NCBI GenBank assembly: GCA_045536835.1
Contig: JAZSOI010000012.1
Location: 8,319 to 72,318, forward strand
DNA length: 64,000 nucleotides
Direction of reading: 5' to 3'
Source of the DNA: HGM11412 sp045536835
GTDB taxonomy: Bacteria; Bacillota; Clostridia; Christensenellales; Borkfalkiaceae
Shown here one piece after another: positions 42,819 to 52,011 of the stretch; the stretch's first letter is position 1; every line of letters begins with the position of its first letter. The position numbers and the translations under genes are program-made. A model generated the notes under the pieces. It saw only the letters and a list, made by a program, of their open reading frames with translations, did no database searches and had not been told where the DNA came from.

Positions 42819-44171
42819 CTAATCTCCTTTGCCGAATTTGTAGCGATTGTACTTTTCGTTTTGCTGTGGCGGTGGGGTAGAAGAGAGTTGTTCTTCTTCC
42901 TTACGCTTAGCAATCATTTCTTCTTCGATTTCTTGCAAACGGTTACGGTAGTTGTTAGTTTCGGGCATAAACATTTTAGCTACCGATGAAAATAATCCTT
43001 GCATATAGCCTTTGATTTTCTTATTAGAAATAGCGATATTTCGTTTAAGAAATTTATCGTTGGTTTTACGCTTAAATCTTTTGTCATAGGTATAAGTATT
43101 GTCTTGGACGTATTTCGCTTTTTTTAGCACGATATTACCGAGCCTACGCCTATAATCCCAACGTAGTTTTTCAATCGTATGAATTGTGCTTACACCGTGA
43201 ATATCCGTGTGATTAGGAAACAAATCCGCAAACTCCATTTCGTTTTTAGTTAAGTTAGAATAATACTTTCCCATAATGCCTTTTAAGGTTTCTTCTTTCT
43301 TGTCCATTTCTTTTACGAAACTTCTGTGTGCGGCATACGCATTGTTGTCGCAAGAGAGTAAAAAGTCTACTGCCATATCAATTTTATGTCTAAACGGTGC
43401 CATCTCTTTTGATGCGTAGAACCAAGGCTTGTCCTTAGGTAATTCTTTCGCAAGTTCCTTTAACGTCTTTGCCGCTAAATCCTTAAAGTGCGCCTTTTCA
43501 AACGCTACCGATTTCGAGAAACTTTGAATAACTTCATCTCGTTTTTTGTCGAGTTCGTCGTTAATAGTGTAAGCGTTTAATCTCTCGGTCATTTTTAATA
43601 TAGAATCTTTAGAAATTTTTCCTTTGGCTCTATACTTATAACCGGCGGCACGCTTGTTCTTAATTTTCGGTGCTCGCTCCCAAAAAATGTAGTGGATATG
43701 TAGGTGTTCAGTTTTGTCTAAATGAAGCGCACACATAAGGTCGATATTATCCTTATCAAAGCCGGCATCCTTAAAAAATTCGTTAAACGTTCTTTTAAGT
43801 AAGTCGATGCATTTTTCAGGCGTGTCTATCTTTTCCGAGTTCTCTTTATTAAACGAGATAAACCCGTGCCAAATATTCTTTTCGCCCGTTTGCGCGCGTT
43901 TTTTCATTTCTTTAACTTCTTGTTTAGATAACAAGCCGTTTTGATTAAACACACCCGTGCTTTTTTGCAAGTATTCAAGCATCGTAAACTTTTGCGTTTC
44001 TTCGCCCATAATTTTGCCCTCAGCCGTCATATACTTGTAGATATTGTTATCACGCCCTGACATATCAAAGAAAGCGCGGTCTTTTGCGTGCTTATCTATC
44101 TCCGCTTGCGACGAACCTTTTTTAAGTCGATAGGGGGTATACGCTATATCGAAAATTACTGGTTGACTCAT
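42819..44171 (-). CDS. MobL/MobP-type relaxase
   Basis: 450 residues. The histidine triad motif is visible as HLDKTEHLHIHYIF near 150-163, the metal-binding H-x-H of MOBP-class relaxases, with a plausible catalytic Tyr earlier (IYKYMTAEG region). The C-terminal half is basic and helical with a Gln/Pro-rich end. Relaxases nick the origin of transfer and lead single-stranded DNA into the recipient. It makes module C mobilisable; no type IV secretion genes are in the window, so it would depend on a helper. It overlaps the 44168 gene by four bases. Confidence 0.8.
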   Translation of the reverse strand: MSQPVIFDIAYTPYRLKKGSSQAEIDKHAKDRAFFDMSGRDNNIYKYMTAEGKIMGEETQKFTMLEYLQKSTGVFNQNGLLSKQEVKEMKKRAQTGEKNIWHGFISFNKENSEKIDTPEKCIDLLKRTFNEFFKDAGFDKDNIDLMCALHLDKTEHLHIHYIFWERAPKIKNKRAAGYKYRAKGKISKDSILKMTERLNAYTINDELDKKRDEVIQSFSKSVAFEKAHFKDLAAKTLKELAKELPKDKPWFYASKEMAPFRHKIDMAVDFLLSCDNNAYAAHRSFVKEMDKKEETLKGIMGKYYSNLTKNEMEFADLFPNHTDIHGVSTIHTIEKLRWDYRRRLGNIVLKKAKYVQDNTYTYDKRFKRKTNDKFLKRNIAISNKKIKGYMQGLFSSVAKMFMPETNNYRNRLQEIEEEMIAKRKEEEQLSSTPPPQQNEKYNRYKFGKGD

Positions 44172-44515
44172 GCGATTTTAATGCCGAGTTCTTTACAAAG
44201 CTCAAAGAATTTTTCTTCTAACGTAATAGTTAAAAGTAAGCTGTTTTCTTCATAAGTAAAACATTCTTCATAGCGAAGGTTGTCCATAAGATATTCTAAA
44301 ATATCGCTGGCGTAGTCTTCAATCTCAGGATGTTTTAATACAAAATGACCAAGAACAATTTCCTCAATAGTGCGAGGTTCTTGTTTAAGCAAATAGAGAA
44401 GTTTGTTCTCTTTATTTGCTAAGCTTAATAGAAACTCGCATAAGCTCTTGAGCCATTTTTTAGGGTTGTAATACCCGTTGCTTGTAATAACAGTTTTGTA
44501 AATAGATTTCTTCAT
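44168..44515 (-). CDS. Small hypothetical mobilisation-associated protein
   Basis: 115 residues, helical with a winged-helix-like look (PRTIEEIVLGHFVLKHPEIEDYASDILEYL). Directly upstream of and overlapping the relaxase gene, so probably an accessory mobilisation or relaxosome protein. AAGGAG precedes its ATG. Family not recognised. Confidence 0.55.
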   Translation of the reverse strand: MKKSIYKTVITSNGYYNPKKWLKSLCEFLLSLANKENKLLYLLKQEPRTIEEIVLGHFVLKHPEIEDYASDILEYLMDNLRYEECFTYEENSLLLTITLEEKFFELCKELGIKIA

Positions 44516-44608
44516 AAAATTTTCTCCTTTTTAATTAAATGTTTTTATTGGTTGCCTGGTGGGCAAGGGGAAAGGTGGGTATCCCACTTCCCAAGTTGTA
44601 AAATGCAG

Positions 44609-44631
44609 GGGAACTGCATTTTCTTAGCCTG
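44609..44631 (-). terminator. Hairpin between the DUF6291-like and relaxase genes
   Basis: A perfect 9-bp stem AAAATGCAG/CTGCATTTT with five-base loop. A second palindrome (GTGGG-TATC-CCAC) lies at 44584-44596. It could be a terminator, or part of oriT because it is just upstream of the relaxase operon. Confidence 0.45.
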
Positions 44632-44679
44632 CTACCGAAAACCTTTATTTGGCTTCCGTGTTGCTTCTTAATTTGCTTG

Positions 44680-45396
44680 CTACCAAATTGCATGTTCTAT
44701 CTCCTTTCGATGTTCAAGTATCTTGGTTAGACTTTTACAGTTTTTATAACCGCTATAATCTAATCCAACGTCGATAGGCGTCCAATCTTCGATACCGTCT
44801 AAAAGATGCTTGTTGCTTTGATAAAGGTCGTTTACGATATGCGGATGCGCTTTCATAAACTCATCGAAAGAGAGGATACATTCGTGCTTTTCCGTTCGGC
44901 TATCAATCTCTTCATCGGTTACTTTTACACGTTCGGTTTTACCACCTTTTTTACCGCTTGTTGCACGCAGTTTCGAGAGTTCTAATTTCAGTTTTGCGAA
45001 CTCAAAAAAACCGTCTACCGCTGATTTTAATTTGGTAGGTTGCTTGCCGTCGAACGAGTAGGTGCAAAGCGCTTTTAAATAAGCGCCGCTATCTTCGTCG
45101 TTCATTAGTTTGATGGCTTTGTAATACACGTCTAAAAACGCAAAGTGGAGCATCTTTTGATTGTACTTTTTAGGAACTTTACCTTGCGCTTCAATGCGCT
45201 TAACTTCGGTTAGTTCGGATAGAATACAAGCCTGATAATAATCCTCTTGTGGCGTCTTAGGTTGAGCCATCGGTACGTCGTCAAAGACAAAGGCGCAAAT
45301 GGCTTTAATAAAGCGTCCAATTTCTTCGTCTTCGGCGTTTTTGATTACGTTCCAATACATGTTGTAGAACGTAAATCGGGTTAATTTGTTTACCAT
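44680..45396 (-). CDS. DUF6291-like protein with internal duplication
   Basis: 238 residues. Two copies of a 40-residue unit are visible: FTFYNMYWNVIKNAEDEEIG then RFIKAICAFVFDD (about 7-45) and FAFLDVYYKAIKLMNDEDSG then AYLKALCTYSFDG (about 85-125). This resembles DUF6291, found next to replication functions in Gram-positive elements. The C-terminal part is acidic/helical. It directly faces the iteron array and may be the replication or partition protein of module C. GGAGGAAAC precedes ATG 45396. Confidence 0.65.
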   Translation of the reverse strand: MVNKLTRFTFYNMYWNVIKNAEDEEIGRFIKAICAFVFDDVPMAQPKTPQEDYYQACILSELTEVKRIEAQGKVPKKYNQKMLHFAFLDVYYKAIKLMNDEDSGAYLKALCTYSFDGKQPTKLKSAVDGFFEFAKLKLELSKLRATSGKKGGKTERVKVTDEEIDSRTEKHECILSFDEFMKAHPHIVNDLYQSNKHLLDGIEDWTPIDVGLDYSGYKNCKSLTKILEHRKEIEHAIW

Positions 45397-45535
45397 AGTT
45401 TCCTCCTTAATTTTATATTGCAGACTGTTTATAGGCGCATCTGCATTGCCTTTTTAGTAGCACATAAGCACCACCTCCGTAAATTTTTCTATTTATCAAG
45501 CGGTTAACTAGCCGAAAATATTCCGTCAAGAATTA

Positions 45536-46004
45536 ACCCCTTCACTTATCCAAGGACACGAAACTCGAAATGACATAGATTTGTCATAAATCGCTTGTTT
45601 TAGATTAACACCCTTCACTACTAAGGGACATTTAAATCGAAACCGCATAAATTTGACATAATTCGCTATTTTTCTTTCCTAATATCCTATTGCACAATTT
45701 TTTGAACGTTGGTCCGCAAAAATTTATGTTTTTTAATAAGTCCCTTCAAGTGGTAGGCAGAAGCGTTAGATTGTAACATAAATTTGACATAAAGTCGGTT
45801 TGCTTCTTATTTATCCCCTCAAGAGGTAGCCAGCTTGATTCGATAGAAACATAAATTTGTCATAGTGATTAAAGAGTGGTCTTTATCAATCCGTTCACCT
45901 AAAAGGGGGATTTATTAGAAAAGACATAAATTTGACATAGGAGAGCAATTAATCCCTTCACTTTTAATCCCTGAATTCGATAGGAAACACATAAAAATGA
46001 CACA
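45536..46004. repeat. Iteron array of module C
   Basis: Six copies of CATAAATTTGACATA or close variants at 45576, 45646, 45777, 45850, 45925 and 45990. Most steps are 65-75 bp, with one double step of 131. Each is preceded by a CCCTTCACT...AAGGG-like unit (45536, 45610, 45741, 45812, 45893, 45953). The CCCTTCACTTAAAAGGG part is shared with element A. Likely origin of replication or a binding array for the adjacent DUF6291-like or sigma-like protein. No gene seen in 45397-46021. Confidence 0.75.
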
Positions 46005-46021
46005 AAAAAAGACGATTGCTT

Positions 46022-47152
46022 TTAACAATCGTCAAAATTAAATTCAGTTGAGTTCGGGTCTATCAGTCGTTTTATTCCGTCTGACTTGTCTCTTTCTTCA
46101 AGCGCTTTGGCAAGGGCAGAGATTAATTTCTTTTGAATATAATCTACGCTTCCACGATTTAGATTATGGTCTTTAGCGTATTGTCGTATGGATTTTTTCT
46201 CTTTAAAGCGCTCCAAAAAATAACTTTTATAGTCCGATAAAGTTGTTTTTAGGCACGTTTGTATAAAAGATAAATCTTCTAATAGTATTTGAAACTCTTT
46301 TTTTGTAACGCCGATGCGAGCCTTGTTCTCTTTGCAACACATATATCGTTCATAGTCTTCTTTAAACCAATTACAAAGGTCTTTTGCATAAGCCAAATAG
46401 GTTTTGCTTTGTCGCCTTTCACGTATTACGTCTATCTTTTTTACGTGCCTAATTGGTCCAGGATAACCATCTCCAATAAGCGTTTCGATAACTTGATGAT
46501 GAAGCTTTTCATGTCCCGTCATTCTACAATATTTTTTAACAGTCTCGCCATCAACTTCTATCTCTTTACAAAACTCTTCATAGGATAGAGCGAAGTATGG
46601 GTCATCGTGTTTTTTGTGTCTTTGCCTCTTACATATAACTAGTTTTTCGTTTGTTTCAAGGTTGGGAATAACGTCTACGACGAGGAAGGGGAAACCATCG
46701 TAACGGGTATAATATCCAGCAAAAACTCTATGTTCTTTTGCTTGCAAAACTTGACCGTTTATGGTTGCCGTTATGTTATCGGATTGAAGTAAAATATCGC
46801 AGTAAGTAAAATCGTCTTCACCATCCGATAATTGTATAAATACTTCATGAAAAATTTTATCGTGAACAACGGACGTTTTCCCTTTTACAGAGGTGCAGTA
46901 GTCAAGCTCGCTAATAGAGTATGTGTTGCCGTTTTCAAACTTGCCAACAAGTTGGTTAGGGTAATATGGATTTCCGTTTTCATCAAAACAAACGGCGCTT
47001 CCAAGATTGCCCACGTTATAATCAATAGAGAAGTTATCCTTGTTTGCTTCAAAAATAAGTTTCTCGTCGTTTTCAGAAATCATTTCTATGATGTTGTTGC
47101 TAACGTTAACGGTTACTACTTGACCTTGAAATCTTATCAATGCGTTTTTCAT
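46022..47152 (-). CDS. Hypothetical protein with sigma-region-4-like HTH
   Basis: 376 residues. The N-terminal 270 residues are beta-rich and not recognised. The C-terminal segment (about 290-360: LSDYKSYFLERFKEKKSIRQ, AKDHNLNRGSVDYIQKKL) has the look of a sigma factor region 4 helix-turn-helix. It flanks the iteron array and ends the leftward module C. It might be a transcription activator or initiator binding the iterons. A similar role for element A is not encoded there. Confidence 0.6.
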   Translation of the reverse strand: MKNALIRFQGQVVTVNVSNNIIEMISENDEKLIFEANKDNFSIDYNVGNLGSAVCFDENGNPYYPNQLVGKFENGNTYSISELDYCTSVKGKTSVVHDKIFHEVFIQLSDGEDDFTYCDILLQSDNITATINGQVLQAKEHRVFAGYYTRYDGFPFLVVDVIPNLETNEKLVICKRQRHKKHDDPYFALSYEEFCKEIEVDGETVKKYCRMTGHEKLHHQVIETLIGDGYPGPIRHVKKIDVIRERRQSKTYLAYAKDLCNWFKEDYERYMCCKENKARIGVTKKEFQILLEDLSFIQTCLKTTLSDYKSYFLERFKEKKSIRQYAKDHNLNRGSVDYIQKKLISALAKALEERDKSDGIKRLIDPNSTEFNFDDC

Positions 47153-47284
47153 AGTGTAAATAGTCCTTTTCTAGTTTATGTCATCATTATATCAAAGTAA
47201 AGGTGACAACATGTGTCATGTATTATAAAGTTTTTTAAAATTTATAGCAACAATTTACTGTACAACGCATTGTACACGTCAGGA

Positions 47285-47740
47285 TTATTTGTAAGTTTTT
47301 TCGGCAAGATTAATGATAGTTTTCTTTTTGCGCTTAGCATATTCTAAGGTTTTAGCAGCGCCACCCCAAGAATACATAACGTAAGCAATAACTAAATCAG
47401 CTTCATTAACCATCCATTCGTTCCTTTTTAAAATGGCAAATTTGCGAGGAACGCTTTCAAGAGGAGGAAAGATAACGTCGTCATAATGATATTTAGCGAA
47501 CTCTAACTTAGAGTAATTCTTATCAAGATAAGGCGTAATAAATATAAGCTCAATCTCCGAAAAATTATTTTTCAATTCTTTTAACGTACACAAACACAAT
47601 CCATCAAAATCACCATACCCACCTAAGTAAAACTTACAGGTGGGATTTTTTATTATCTCGCTTACAAGAATATTTTTAAGTTGCTCTTTGATGTCGTCCT
47701 TAAACAAACAGTTAGAATGTCCACAAAAGGTAATTATCAT
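47285..47740 (-). CDS. SLOG/DUF1273-like nucleotide-binding protein
   Basis: 151 residues from ATG 47740, which has GGAGG five bases upstream; the ATG at 47761 reads through that site. MIITFCGHSNC at the start, FYLGGYGDFDGLC near 43 and ADLVIAYVMYSWGGAAKTLEYA near 120 give the SLOG (Rossmann-like, DprA/YpsA relative) pattern. Such proteins bind nucleotide-derived ligands and often occur in defence contexts. Divergent from an XRE regulator, with shared operators between them. Confidence 0.75.
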   Translation of the reverse strand: MIITFCGHSNCLFKDDIKEQLKNILVSEIIKNPTCKFYLGGYGDFDGLCLCTLKELKNNFSEIELIFITPYLDKNYSKLEFAKYHYDDVIFPPLESVPRKFAILKRNEWMVNEADLVIAYVMYSWGGAAKTLEYAKRKKKTIINLAEKTYK

Positions 47741-47762
47741 TAGAAACCTCCGTTTATACAAT

Positions 47763-47865
47763 AGTTTATCACAATAAACTACAAATTGAAAGCGTTCAGC
47801 ACAATAAACTAAAAATTAAATTGCACAAACTATAATTATTGCAATGAACGTTTATTACGATAAAC
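47763..47865. promoter_or_regulatory. Three GTTTAT-N4-ATAAAC operators in a divergent control region
   Basis: Inverted repeats at 47764-47779 (perfect), 47794-47809 (one degenerate arm) and 47850-47865 (perfect), between the SLOG gene and the XRE gene. A TATAAT lies at about 47830. The XRE product probably binds here and controls both genes. Confidence 0.65.
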
Positions 47866-47880
47866 GCAAGGAGGAAACTA

Positions 47881-48113
47881 TGAAATTATCTGAAGCGGTA
47901 GGCAAAAGGGTGGAGAATTTGCTTGAAGAACGTAACATGACTCAGTATCAACTTTATAAGAATGGTGGAATTCCTCGTTCTACTATTTCTGTTACGGTAG
48001 ACGGCAAGTATAAAACTGTTAAATTAGATACGATATATCAAATCGTTGCAACTTTGGGTATTACGCTCAAAGACTTTTTCGATGACGCTTTGTTTGAAGA
48101 TTTAGAAGATTAA
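47881..48113 (+). CDS. XRE-family regulator
   Basis: 77 residues from ATG 47881, with AGGAGG at 47869-47874; the earlier in-frame ATG lies within the control region. XRE helix-turn-helix (RNMTQYQLYKNGGIPRSTIS), acidic C-terminus (FFDDALFEDLED). Divergent partner of the SLOG gene and the likely reader of the three operators. Confidence 0.8.
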
Positions 48114-48134
48114 TTTTATTTGTATAAATAATGT

Positions 48135-48165
48135 AAGTCGGTGGTTTTAGCCACCGACTTTTTCT
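48135..48165 (+). terminator. Terminator after the XRE gene
   Basis: A 10-bp stem AAGTCGGTGG (48135-48144) with CCACCGACTT (48151-48160) and T tail. Similar to the hairpin at 34240. Confidence 0.85.
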
Positions 48166-48209
48166 ATGCTCAAATTCAAATCTTTTGTTTGAAAAGTCGA
48201 ATATATCTA

Positions 48210-48256
48210 TTGATTTTTTTATAAGAAAATGGTATAATAAGTTCAATTATTATACC
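48210..48256 (+). promoter_or_regulatory. Promoter and palindromic operator of the DISARM-like operon
   Basis: TTGATT (48210-48215), 17-bp spacer, TATAAT (48233-48238). A perfect inverted repeat, GGTATAATAA (48231-48240), six bases, TTATTATACC (48247-48256), contains the whole -10. Binding here would block the promoter; the HTH gene just downstream is the likely repressor. Confidence 0.8.
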
Positions 48257-48269
48257 AAGGGGTATTTTT

Positions 48270-48479
48270 ATGGCAGCAAATTATAACAAACTATGGAAAT
48301 TACTTATTGATAAAGGTATGACAAAAACCGATTTGCGTATGAAAACCGGCATGTCTACGTCCACACTCGCAAAGATGAGTAAAAACGAAAATGTATCTTT
48401 AGACGTTATTCTTAGCATTTGCAAAGTGCTTGAATGCAACATTGGCGACGTTGTTGATGCAACAGAAAAAGAAGATTAA
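48270..48479 (+). CDS. XRE-type controller of the DISARM-like operon
   Basis: 69 residues, single helix-turn-helix (KLWKLLIDKGMTKTDLRMKT). It is about two thirds identical to the controller of the restriction-modification system at 32491. AAGGGG at 48258-48263 sets the start. First gene of the nine-gene operon; probably binds the palindrome over the -10. The likeness to a methylase controller suggests that the operon is kept in check in the same way. Confidence 0.8.
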   Translation: MAANYNKLWKLLIDKGMTKTDLRMKTGMSTSTLAKMSKNENVSLDVILSICKVLECNIGDVVDATEKED

Positions 48480-48507
48480 TACATGAATTTGCGCAAAGGA
48501 GAAAATC

Positions 48508-50037
48508 ATGGCTGAAATAGAAATTGGTAAATTTACATTAGAATCCTTGACGACGGGTATGTATAACAATCCCGAAATTGTTTATAGAGAATATATTCAA
48601 AACGCTGTAGATTCATTTGATAATGCAGTATCAAAGAAGTTAATGAAACTTGACGACTGCAGAATTGAGATAATTGTTGACGCAGATAGGCAAGAGATTA
48701 GTATTAAAGATAATGGTACGGGTATCGGAAAAGAACTTGCTGTAAAAACCTTGTTGGATATAGGTAATTCTACTAAAACACATACAAACAACAGAGGTTT
48801 TAGAGGAATTGGTCGTTTGGGTGGATTATCATATTGTAAAAAATTAAGTTTTTGTACCTCTGCTCAAAATGAACCGGAAAAGACATTAGTTACTTTTGAT
48901 TGTGCGAAGTTAAAAGAATTGCTAATCCCTGGACAAGCTTCTGAATATAATTTGCAAAAAGTCATTTCTGCGGTTACTGACGTTAAGGTGTTGTCTGAAC
49001 AAGCGTCAGCGCATTACTTCATAGTAAAGATGGAAGGGGTTGACGATATTTCCACATTACTTGATATCGAATTTGTTAAGGATTATATTGCTCAAGTGGC
49101 ACCTGTTCCATTTAGAGACCGCTTTTATTGGGGAAGAGAACTTAAAAACGAATTCGCGAAAAGTAATTTTAATGTTGCCGAATATGCTGTTTTTGTTGGT
49201 GATTCTTTTGAGACGTTGGCCCAAGTATATAAACCTTATAAAATTACAATAGATGTTTCTGCTCGTGCAGGAGTTGCTAAAGACGAAATTCAAGGTGTTT
49301 CTTATTTTGATATTAAAGATTCTTCCGATAAAGTATTAGCTATTGGTTGGTATGGTGAGCTTGATTTTTATGGGACAATTGCTGATGAAAAAGTGTCTGG
49401 TATTAGAATTAGACAAGGAAATATTCTAATTGGCGACAATAAAACGTTATCTCCATATTTTATAGAAGCGAGATTTAACAACTGGTGCGTTGGTGAATTA
49501 TATATAATTTCTGATGATTTAATACCGAATGCAAGAAGAGACGGTTTTGAAAGTAATAAGGCTTTTTCTGAGTTTTGCGATTGTTTTAAGAGAACAATTG
49601 GTGTTGAATTAGGATTAAAAATAAGAACAGCATCTAAAACTCGAAATAATCCAATGAAAAAAGCCTTAACCAAAACTGAGAAAACGATTGTCGCTGTTGA
49701 AAAGGTTTTAGAAAGTGGGTTTAATTCTTCTTTTGAGAAAGAACAAATAGCCAAAAGTTTAGAGGGTGCAAGAAAAGACCTTTATGTTATACCTAAGGAC
49801 GCACCAACAGAGATTGCTACTCAAAAGGCTGAATTAATGGGGAAATTGACTGAATTAACAACTGAAGTTGACGAGTCAAATAACTATAAAACAAAGAAAG
49901 ATATTCCTTCGGACTTTTCAAAATCGGAAAAGAAAATAATACAGGCAATGTTAGAAGTGCTAACGAAAAATTTTGAAAGACCAATAGTGGACAGTTTATA
50001 TAAAGAATTTTTACAAGAACTAAAGAAAAAGGGCTAA
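48508..50037 (+). CDS. Hsp90-like GHKL ATPase (first copy)
   Basis: 509 residues. GHKL ATP-binding motifs in order: REYIQNAVDS (N box, near 27-36), IKDNGTGIG (G1, near 67-75), RGFRGIGRLGG (G2, near 96-106). The middle region (about 200-380) follows the Hsp90/MutL transducer style, ending in NARRDGFE. The C-terminal 100 residues are helical. It is paralogous to the last gene of the operon (62322), with the shared start IGKFTLE(S/T)LTTGMY. AAAGGAG at 48495-48501. An ATP-driven clamp or chaperone role is likely; a defence role is inferred from the operon. Confidence 0.85.
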   Translation: MAEIEIGKFTLESLTTGMYNNPEIVYREYIQNAVDSFDNAVSKKLMKLDDCRIEIIVDADRQEISIKDNGTGIGKELAVKTLLDIGNSTKTHTNNRGFRGIGRLGGLSYCKKLSFCTSAQNEPEKTLVTFDCAKLKELLIPGQASEYNLQKVISAVTDVKVLSEQASAHYFIVKMEGVDDISTLLDIEFVKDYIAQVAPVPFRDRFYWGRELKNEFAKSNFNVAEYAVFVGDSFETLAQVYKPYKITIDVSARAGVAKDEIQGVSYFDIKDSSDKVLAIGWYGELDFYGTIADEKVSGIRIRQGNILIGDNKTLSPYFIEARFNNWCVGELYIISDDLIPNARRDGFESNKAFSEFCDCFKRTIGVELGLKIRTASKTRNNPMKKALTKTEKTIVAVEKVLESGFNSSFEKEQIAKSLEGARKDLYVIPKDAPTEIATQKAELMGKLTELTTEVDESNNYKTKKDIPSDFSKSEKKIIQAMLEVLTKNFERPIVDSLYKEFLQELKKKG

Positions 50038-50041
50038 AAAT

Positions 50042-52009
50042 ATGGAAATTTATCCTGAAAAATATGACCAACTTGAATTAACATCTAGTGAAAGGTCGTT
50101 TTTACGTACCATAAGCAGGGCGTTTAACGAGGACGAGCTTGGTTATTACGTATTACATATTAATCCAAGAAAAATTGGGCTCGAAGGTGGTAAACCGGAA
50201 TTATTCAATCTTCTAATTTGCAAAGAAGGCTTACTTTTGTTGCGTTTTTTTGATGTTGATAATGTTAATGCAGTAAAAATGACTATAGAGCTTAATGCGC
50301 AAAGAGGCGTTTTTGACAAGATTGAAAATGATATTTATGAAAAATTAAAAGGTAGTAGATATCTTCTAGATTTTTCAGGAGAATTATTGTTTAATTTTAA
50401 TATCTGTTTTGTTTTCCCGGAAGTAGAAAGTTCACAAGTTTTATCACAATTGACACCAAATGGTAGAGCATTTGTAACAAAGCATGTTTTATTTAAGGAT
50501 ACAATTTTAGCTGTTAGAAAAGAAGGAGGAAGCGTTCTTAAAAGGTATATTTCCAGAAGAAATTTTATTGAAGAAAAAATAATTAACAATATATTTCAAA
50601 GACTTTGTCCAGAAATTACTATTGCTAGAAAATATATTTTAAGTGACGACGTGTCAGTAACTACGCACGATAAGGGTGTGGATGGTTCTGATAGGTCAGT
50701 ATTGTCGTATAGGCTTGATTCCTCTCAAATTAATATAATCAACAAGATTAAAAAGGGGGACCAGCTAATTTTGGCGTGTGCTGGTAGTGGAAAAAGCGTT
50801 TTGCTGATATCGAAGTGCTTTAAGTTGGCGAGCTTAAATCCTGCTGAAGATTTCTTAATTACTTGTTATAATAGGAATCTAAACAACTATTATCAATGGG
50901 CGATAGCTCAGGCAGGCTTTTTAAATAGAAATGTAAAGTGTCAAACTTTCTTTGGCTTGTTGAGACATTTGTTAGAAAGTAACCATATTCCAATACCAAC
51001 TATATATAACGGAGATACAAACGAGTATTTTGATGCGCTTTTTAAAGTTGCGAATGACGCCTTGGCAAAAGGAAGAATTAAAGAAAGATTTACGGGAATT
51101 TTTATTGACGAAATACAAATATTCAAACCTGAGTGGTATAGATTTTGTTTCAATTTATTAAAAAATAAAAATGCTGAAAATCATTTCTTTGTTATTGCTG
51201 GAGATAAATCTCAAGACATTAAAAATCACATTAAAAGCGGTAAAGCTCCGTGGCAAGGAAATGGAGAAGGTTATCCAGAATATAGAGGAAAAACTTTGCC
51301 GATAGAAACGAATTATAGGAACTCGAAACCAATTAATGATGCAGTGGATAGATTCGTAGAGAAGGCAAAATGGTTTGGAGAAAAAATTGGTGCTGATTTA
51401 AGTTCTGACCCAGAGTTGTTTCTTCGTGGAACGGCTTACAGAGAAGGCAATTCTCCTGAAATTATAGAATTAAAAGATTTTAGTAACGAAGGAGAGGCGG
51501 AAGCTATCTGTCGGGCTGCAAAACATTTGATTGAAAATAAAGATATGAGTGAAGTAGATATAGCGATTATTCTATATAATCGTATTGGTCAGAACACGCA
51601 TAGCGGATGGAAAACAAAATTTTATAATTTATTACCATATATCAAACAACGTTTTTATTCTTACGGTTGGGAAGACCCTGCGGTTCTTATTTCTGGGGAA
51701 TCAAACGGTGTCACTTATGGTTCAAGAACTGGTGTTACAATAACAACAATTGAAGGGTCGCTAGGCTTGGATTTTAGAGCAGTTATCTTGGCGGGGCTTA
51801 GGCCTTTAGGTAGTCACGAAGGCGTGCAAACAACAAGAGATTTCTCAAATTTAACTACGGAAAAGCAAGAAGCATATAAAAAGAATATTAATTTTATATA
51901 TACTGGCTGTACAAGAGCAAAGGACGAATTGTCAATAGTGTTATCGGCAAAAAGAGGCGAGTCTGTATATATGGATTTAATTAGAGATTCTATGGGAGAT
52001 GATAACTAA
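50042..52009 (+). CDS. UvrD-like superfamily 1 helicase
   Basis: 655 residues. The N-terminal 220 residues hold a nuclease-like or unrecognised domain (GYYVLHINPRKIGLEGGKPE). Helicase motifs: ACAGSGKS near 245-252, IFIDEIQ near 352-358, ETNYRNSKPINDA (IV), TTIEGSLGLDFRAV (V) and YTGCTRAKDEL (VI). Complete for ATP hydrolysis and DNA translocation. Starts four bases after the Hsp90-like gene. It lacks a C-terminal Tudor-like domain, which is present on the next protein instead. Confidence 0.85.
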   Translation: MEIYPEKYDQLELTSSERSFLRTISRAFNEDELGYYVLHINPRKIGLEGGKPELFNLLICKEGLLLLRFFDVDNVNAVKMTIELNAQRGVFDKIENDIYEKLKGSRYLLDFSGELLFNFNICFVFPEVESSQVLSQLTPNGRAFVTKHVLFKDTILAVRKEGGSVLKRYISRRNFIEEKIINNIFQRLCPEITIARKYILSDDVSVTTHDKGVDGSDRSVLSYRLDSSQINIINKIKKGDQLILACAGSGKSVLLISKCFKLASLNPAEDFLITCYNRNLNNYYQWAIAQAGFLNRNVKCQTFFGLLRHLLESNHIPIPTIYNGDTNEYFDALFKVANDALAKGRIKERFTGIFIDEIQIFKPEWYRFCFNLLKNKNAENHFFVIAGDKSQDIKNHIKSGKAPWQGNGEGYPEYRGKTLPIETNYRNSKPINDAVDRFVEKAKWFGEKIGADLSSDPELFLRGTAYREGNSPEIIELKDFSNEGEAEAICRAAKHLIENKDMSEVDIAIILYNRIGQNTHSGWKTKFYNLLPYIKQRFYSYGWEDPAVLISGESNGVTYGSRTGVTITTIEGSLGLDFRAVILAGLRPLGSHEGVQTTRDFSNLTTEKQEAYKKNINFIYTGCTRAKDELSIVLSAKRGESVYMDLIRDSMGDDN

Positions 52010-52011
52010 AG

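Noticed and set aside
45536..46004. CRISPR array
   Set aside because: Repeats are short and imperfect, spacing is uneven, and no cas genes are near; an iteron array explains them better.
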